Source of the DNA: Cristatella mucedo
Lineage: Eukaryota > Bryozoa > Phylactolaemata > Cristatellidae
Direction of reading: 5' to 3'
Assembly: GCA_009760855.2 (NCBI GenBank)
Contig: WPIO01000081.1
Location: 1,185,001-1,249,000 of the forward strand
Length of the DNA: 64,000 nt
The translations under genes were made by a program, and so were the position numbers. The notes beneath the pieces were generated by a model. The model did not search any database and had not been told where the DNA came from. It saw only the letters and a list, made by a program, of their open reading frames with translations. Shown here one piece after another: positions 62,339 to 64,000 of the stretch. Positions within the stretch are counted from its first letter, which is position 1. Each line of letters begins with the position of its first letter.

Positions 62339-62384
62339 GTCTATTTCGGGAAACCTGACGTGTCTATTTCGGGAAACCTGACGT
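62339..62384. repeat. Perfect 23-bp tandem duplication
   Basis: The unit beginning GTCTATTTCGGGAAACCTGA is present at 62339-62361 and 62362-62384 without a difference. Confidence 0.9.
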
Positions 62385-62439
62385 AGACATCCTCTGAAAA
62401 CTGACCGTGACTGCACTAGTGTTGTGCCTGTCTGTGGAT

Positions 62440-62700
62440 TCTGTTGTTGTAATTAGCAAAGTGCCTTGACACTAATGTACATGCCTCACCTGCAGCCACT
62501 AGTTAAGCTATTGAGGCAGTGCAGCAGCAGGTCACTAATGCATAATATATTACTTGTCATCTTCTCTGATTCACCGAGCTCTAGTATATGTATGCGTTGA
62601 GAGTAATAAAGCGAGAGTCTCGCTCACCACTCACGTTCGCCTGCTGTGTCTCCGTGAGACTCCCACAAGAACTGATGTAGCTGGAGCCACCCTTTTACAA
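62440..62700 (+). repeat. Repeat R copy 3
   Basis: TGTAATTAGCAAAGTGCCTT, ATGTACATGCCTCACC, GTTGAGAGTAATAAAGCGAG and GTCTCCGTGAGACTCC are in the same order as the minus strand of 4008-4275, followed by GTAGCTGGAGCCACCC. Confidence 0.7.
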
Positions 62701-62944
62701 CACTAGTCATTTCCCTGGCGCCATAAAAAAGCAGAAGTTTGCCTCTAGTAAAACCCTTTGACGTTGCAAGTCTGCATGCTTGTGGCAAGGAGACCTGAGA
62801 GGAGGCGAATGCTCGAATGCTTGAAAGAGTATATTGCCAGGCCATCGGATGGTGGTGGGTATGTTTTATCTGACATTCGTAGCCACTGGTTTTACATTGA
62901 ACAAAGCAAACCATCTCCCTGCTGGCAGAAAAGAATAAAATAAA

Positions 62945-63116
62945 TAAATCCTAGCTGATTTAACAGCCTCTTCTTGTATAGTGACAGAAGAGCCTTAACG
63001 GCTATCACCGTCGCTTGCAGTGGCGATAAAGGATCGCCCACCGCAAGAATCGAACACGCGACCTCGGGACCGAGGTCGTGAAAGCAACCGCCTTATCCAG
63101 TGTGCCATCATGGCTA
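62945..63116 (-). mobile_element. SINE-1 copy
   Basis: Minus-strand head GCCATGATGGCACACTGGAT, a B-box-like CGTGTTCGATTCTTG, body GACGGTGATAGCCGTTAAGG and TATACAAGAAGAGGCTG, end AAATCAGCTAGGATTTATTT. Confidence 0.9.
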
Positions 63117-63354
63117 AGCAAGTGAAACACTCGGTACAAATCCGAAGCTCTACAAACTATTTGGGTGATACTTAGATTTGCACCGGCGTTGCCAGAAAGG
63201 GATGTGGCAGCAAGTCCGACTATGATTGGAATGATCCAAGGTTACACCACGACAGTGGAGAGCAATAACTAGGAAACTCGTCTGGTGCCACTTTATCCAG
63301 CCTGTGCATATGGCATTCCATAAACATACTCACAAAGTCGGCCGACACATCGAT

Positions 63355-63640
63355 CATTGATCATTAATCGCGAAGTCATTCTTGAGTTCTTATCATCTCG
63401 TCTGGGCATCAATGGAACTAGGCTGACCTGAAATGGCTTAGATCCTATCCTTGGGATATTTCCGAATTGTGATGCAATCCTCCTTCAGCAGCCTCCGAAT
63501 AAGTGCCTTTAATTTGTGAAGTATTCCAGGGATCTGTTACGGATCAACTTCAGTTCACAATTTATCCTCTCCTTCTGGTCGATGTAATCGGCAAGCACAA
63601 TCTGCACTTTCACTTTTGCTCAGGTGACACAGGGCAATGT
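63355..63640 (+). mobile_element. Degenerate LINE A RT fragment
   Basis: ATCATTGATCATTAATCGCG, TCATCTCGTCTGGGCATCAA, TATTCCAGGGATCTGTTACG and ATCGGCAAGCACAATCTGCA follow the palm region of LINE A from motif A to just before YADD, with frameshifts. Confidence 0.7.
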
Positions 63641-63737
63641 GCCACCTGCACACAAAAAGCATGCATACGTGCATTCAATCCCTTCCTGCCTTTCAGCTCT
63701 TCCTGAACTCTCATAACTAGCAAAGGTCTTCTGATAA

Positions 63738-64000
63738 TTAATAATAATATTAATAATAATGCACTTGACAAAGCACCCTCAGAGAACTCAATCTCTGTTT
63801 AGGTGCTTTACATTTGCTGCAAAGGGAAATACGATTGCATAGTGAGTGACGTCATGCTTGATAAACAACATGATTAACATGGTTAGGGGTGACATGAACA
63901 GGGTCAGAATGCAAATGTGATTAGTGGCAGCTTTCACAGTGTCAGCACGTATAAGAATGTAAAGGACGAATCGGAAGGCCCCACTCAATGCTGTCCTAAA
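63738..64000 (-). mobile_element. LINE A 3' end running off the window
   Basis: (AAT)n tail, hairpin with paired changes (AAAGCACCCTCAGAGAACTC, TTTAGGTGCTTTACATTTGC) and 3' UTR. It continues beyond 64000. Confidence 0.88.

Overview
The window looks like animal nuclear DNA of repeat-rich, intergenic and intronic character. The evidence is GT-AG introns with matching phases, long microsatellites, many 5'-truncated copies of two non-LTR retrotransposon families, tRNA-derived SINEs, a solo LTR and a hAT-type DNA transposon. I see no operons, rRNA, genuine tRNA or CRISPR. The species cannot be named from the sequence. The LINEs are CR1/L2-like: APE-type endonuclease, a YADD reverse transcriptase, and a 3' hairpin followed by a microsatellite tail. 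Such elements are common in aquatic and parasitic invertebrates and in non-mammalian vertebrates.

Family names used here are mine. LINE A has a 3' hairpin and an (ATT)n tail; A2 is a diverged subfamily. LINE B ends in an (ACATT)n tail. SINE-1 is tRNA-derived with a unique body. SINE-2 is tRNA-derived with a LINE A-like 3' hairpin. Repeat R is about 260 bp and unclassified.

Layout. 1-6.3 kb: SINE-2, a nested stack (Repeat R holding LINE B holding SINE-2), a 0.6 kb (CA)n tract and a GC-rich stretch. 6.3-17.9 kb: degenerate LINE A and LINE B pieces, long (GA)n and (TC)n tracts, a perfect solo LTR with a 5-bp target duplication, and a SINE-1 inside a LINE A. 18.1-21.0 kb: the longest LINE A copy. 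22.5-25.4 kb: a nearly full-length but broken LINE B. 25.4-32.7 kb: mostly unassigned sequence with short LINE ends. 32.8-40.5 kb: a LINE A copy split by a 5.8 kb hAT-like transposon, which carries a decayed transposase gene and was itself invaded by one LINE A and one LINE B. 41.4-57.7 kb, minus strand: the only convincing cellular gene. Six or more exons with compatible phases encode a Ser/Thr-rich protein with 54-residue tandem repeats, one C-terminal transmembrane helix and a short tail. Its ~9.7 kb intron is filled with LINEs and SINEs. 57.7-64 kb: more LINE fragments, Repeat R and SINE-1.

The mobile elements interact. LINE A machinery probably mobilises SINE-2, which shares its 3' hairpin. 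Younger LINE copies interrupt the hAT element, SINEs and other LINEs, giving a relative-age record. One SINE-1 fragment ends about a dozen bases from a splice acceptor of the repeat-protein gene.
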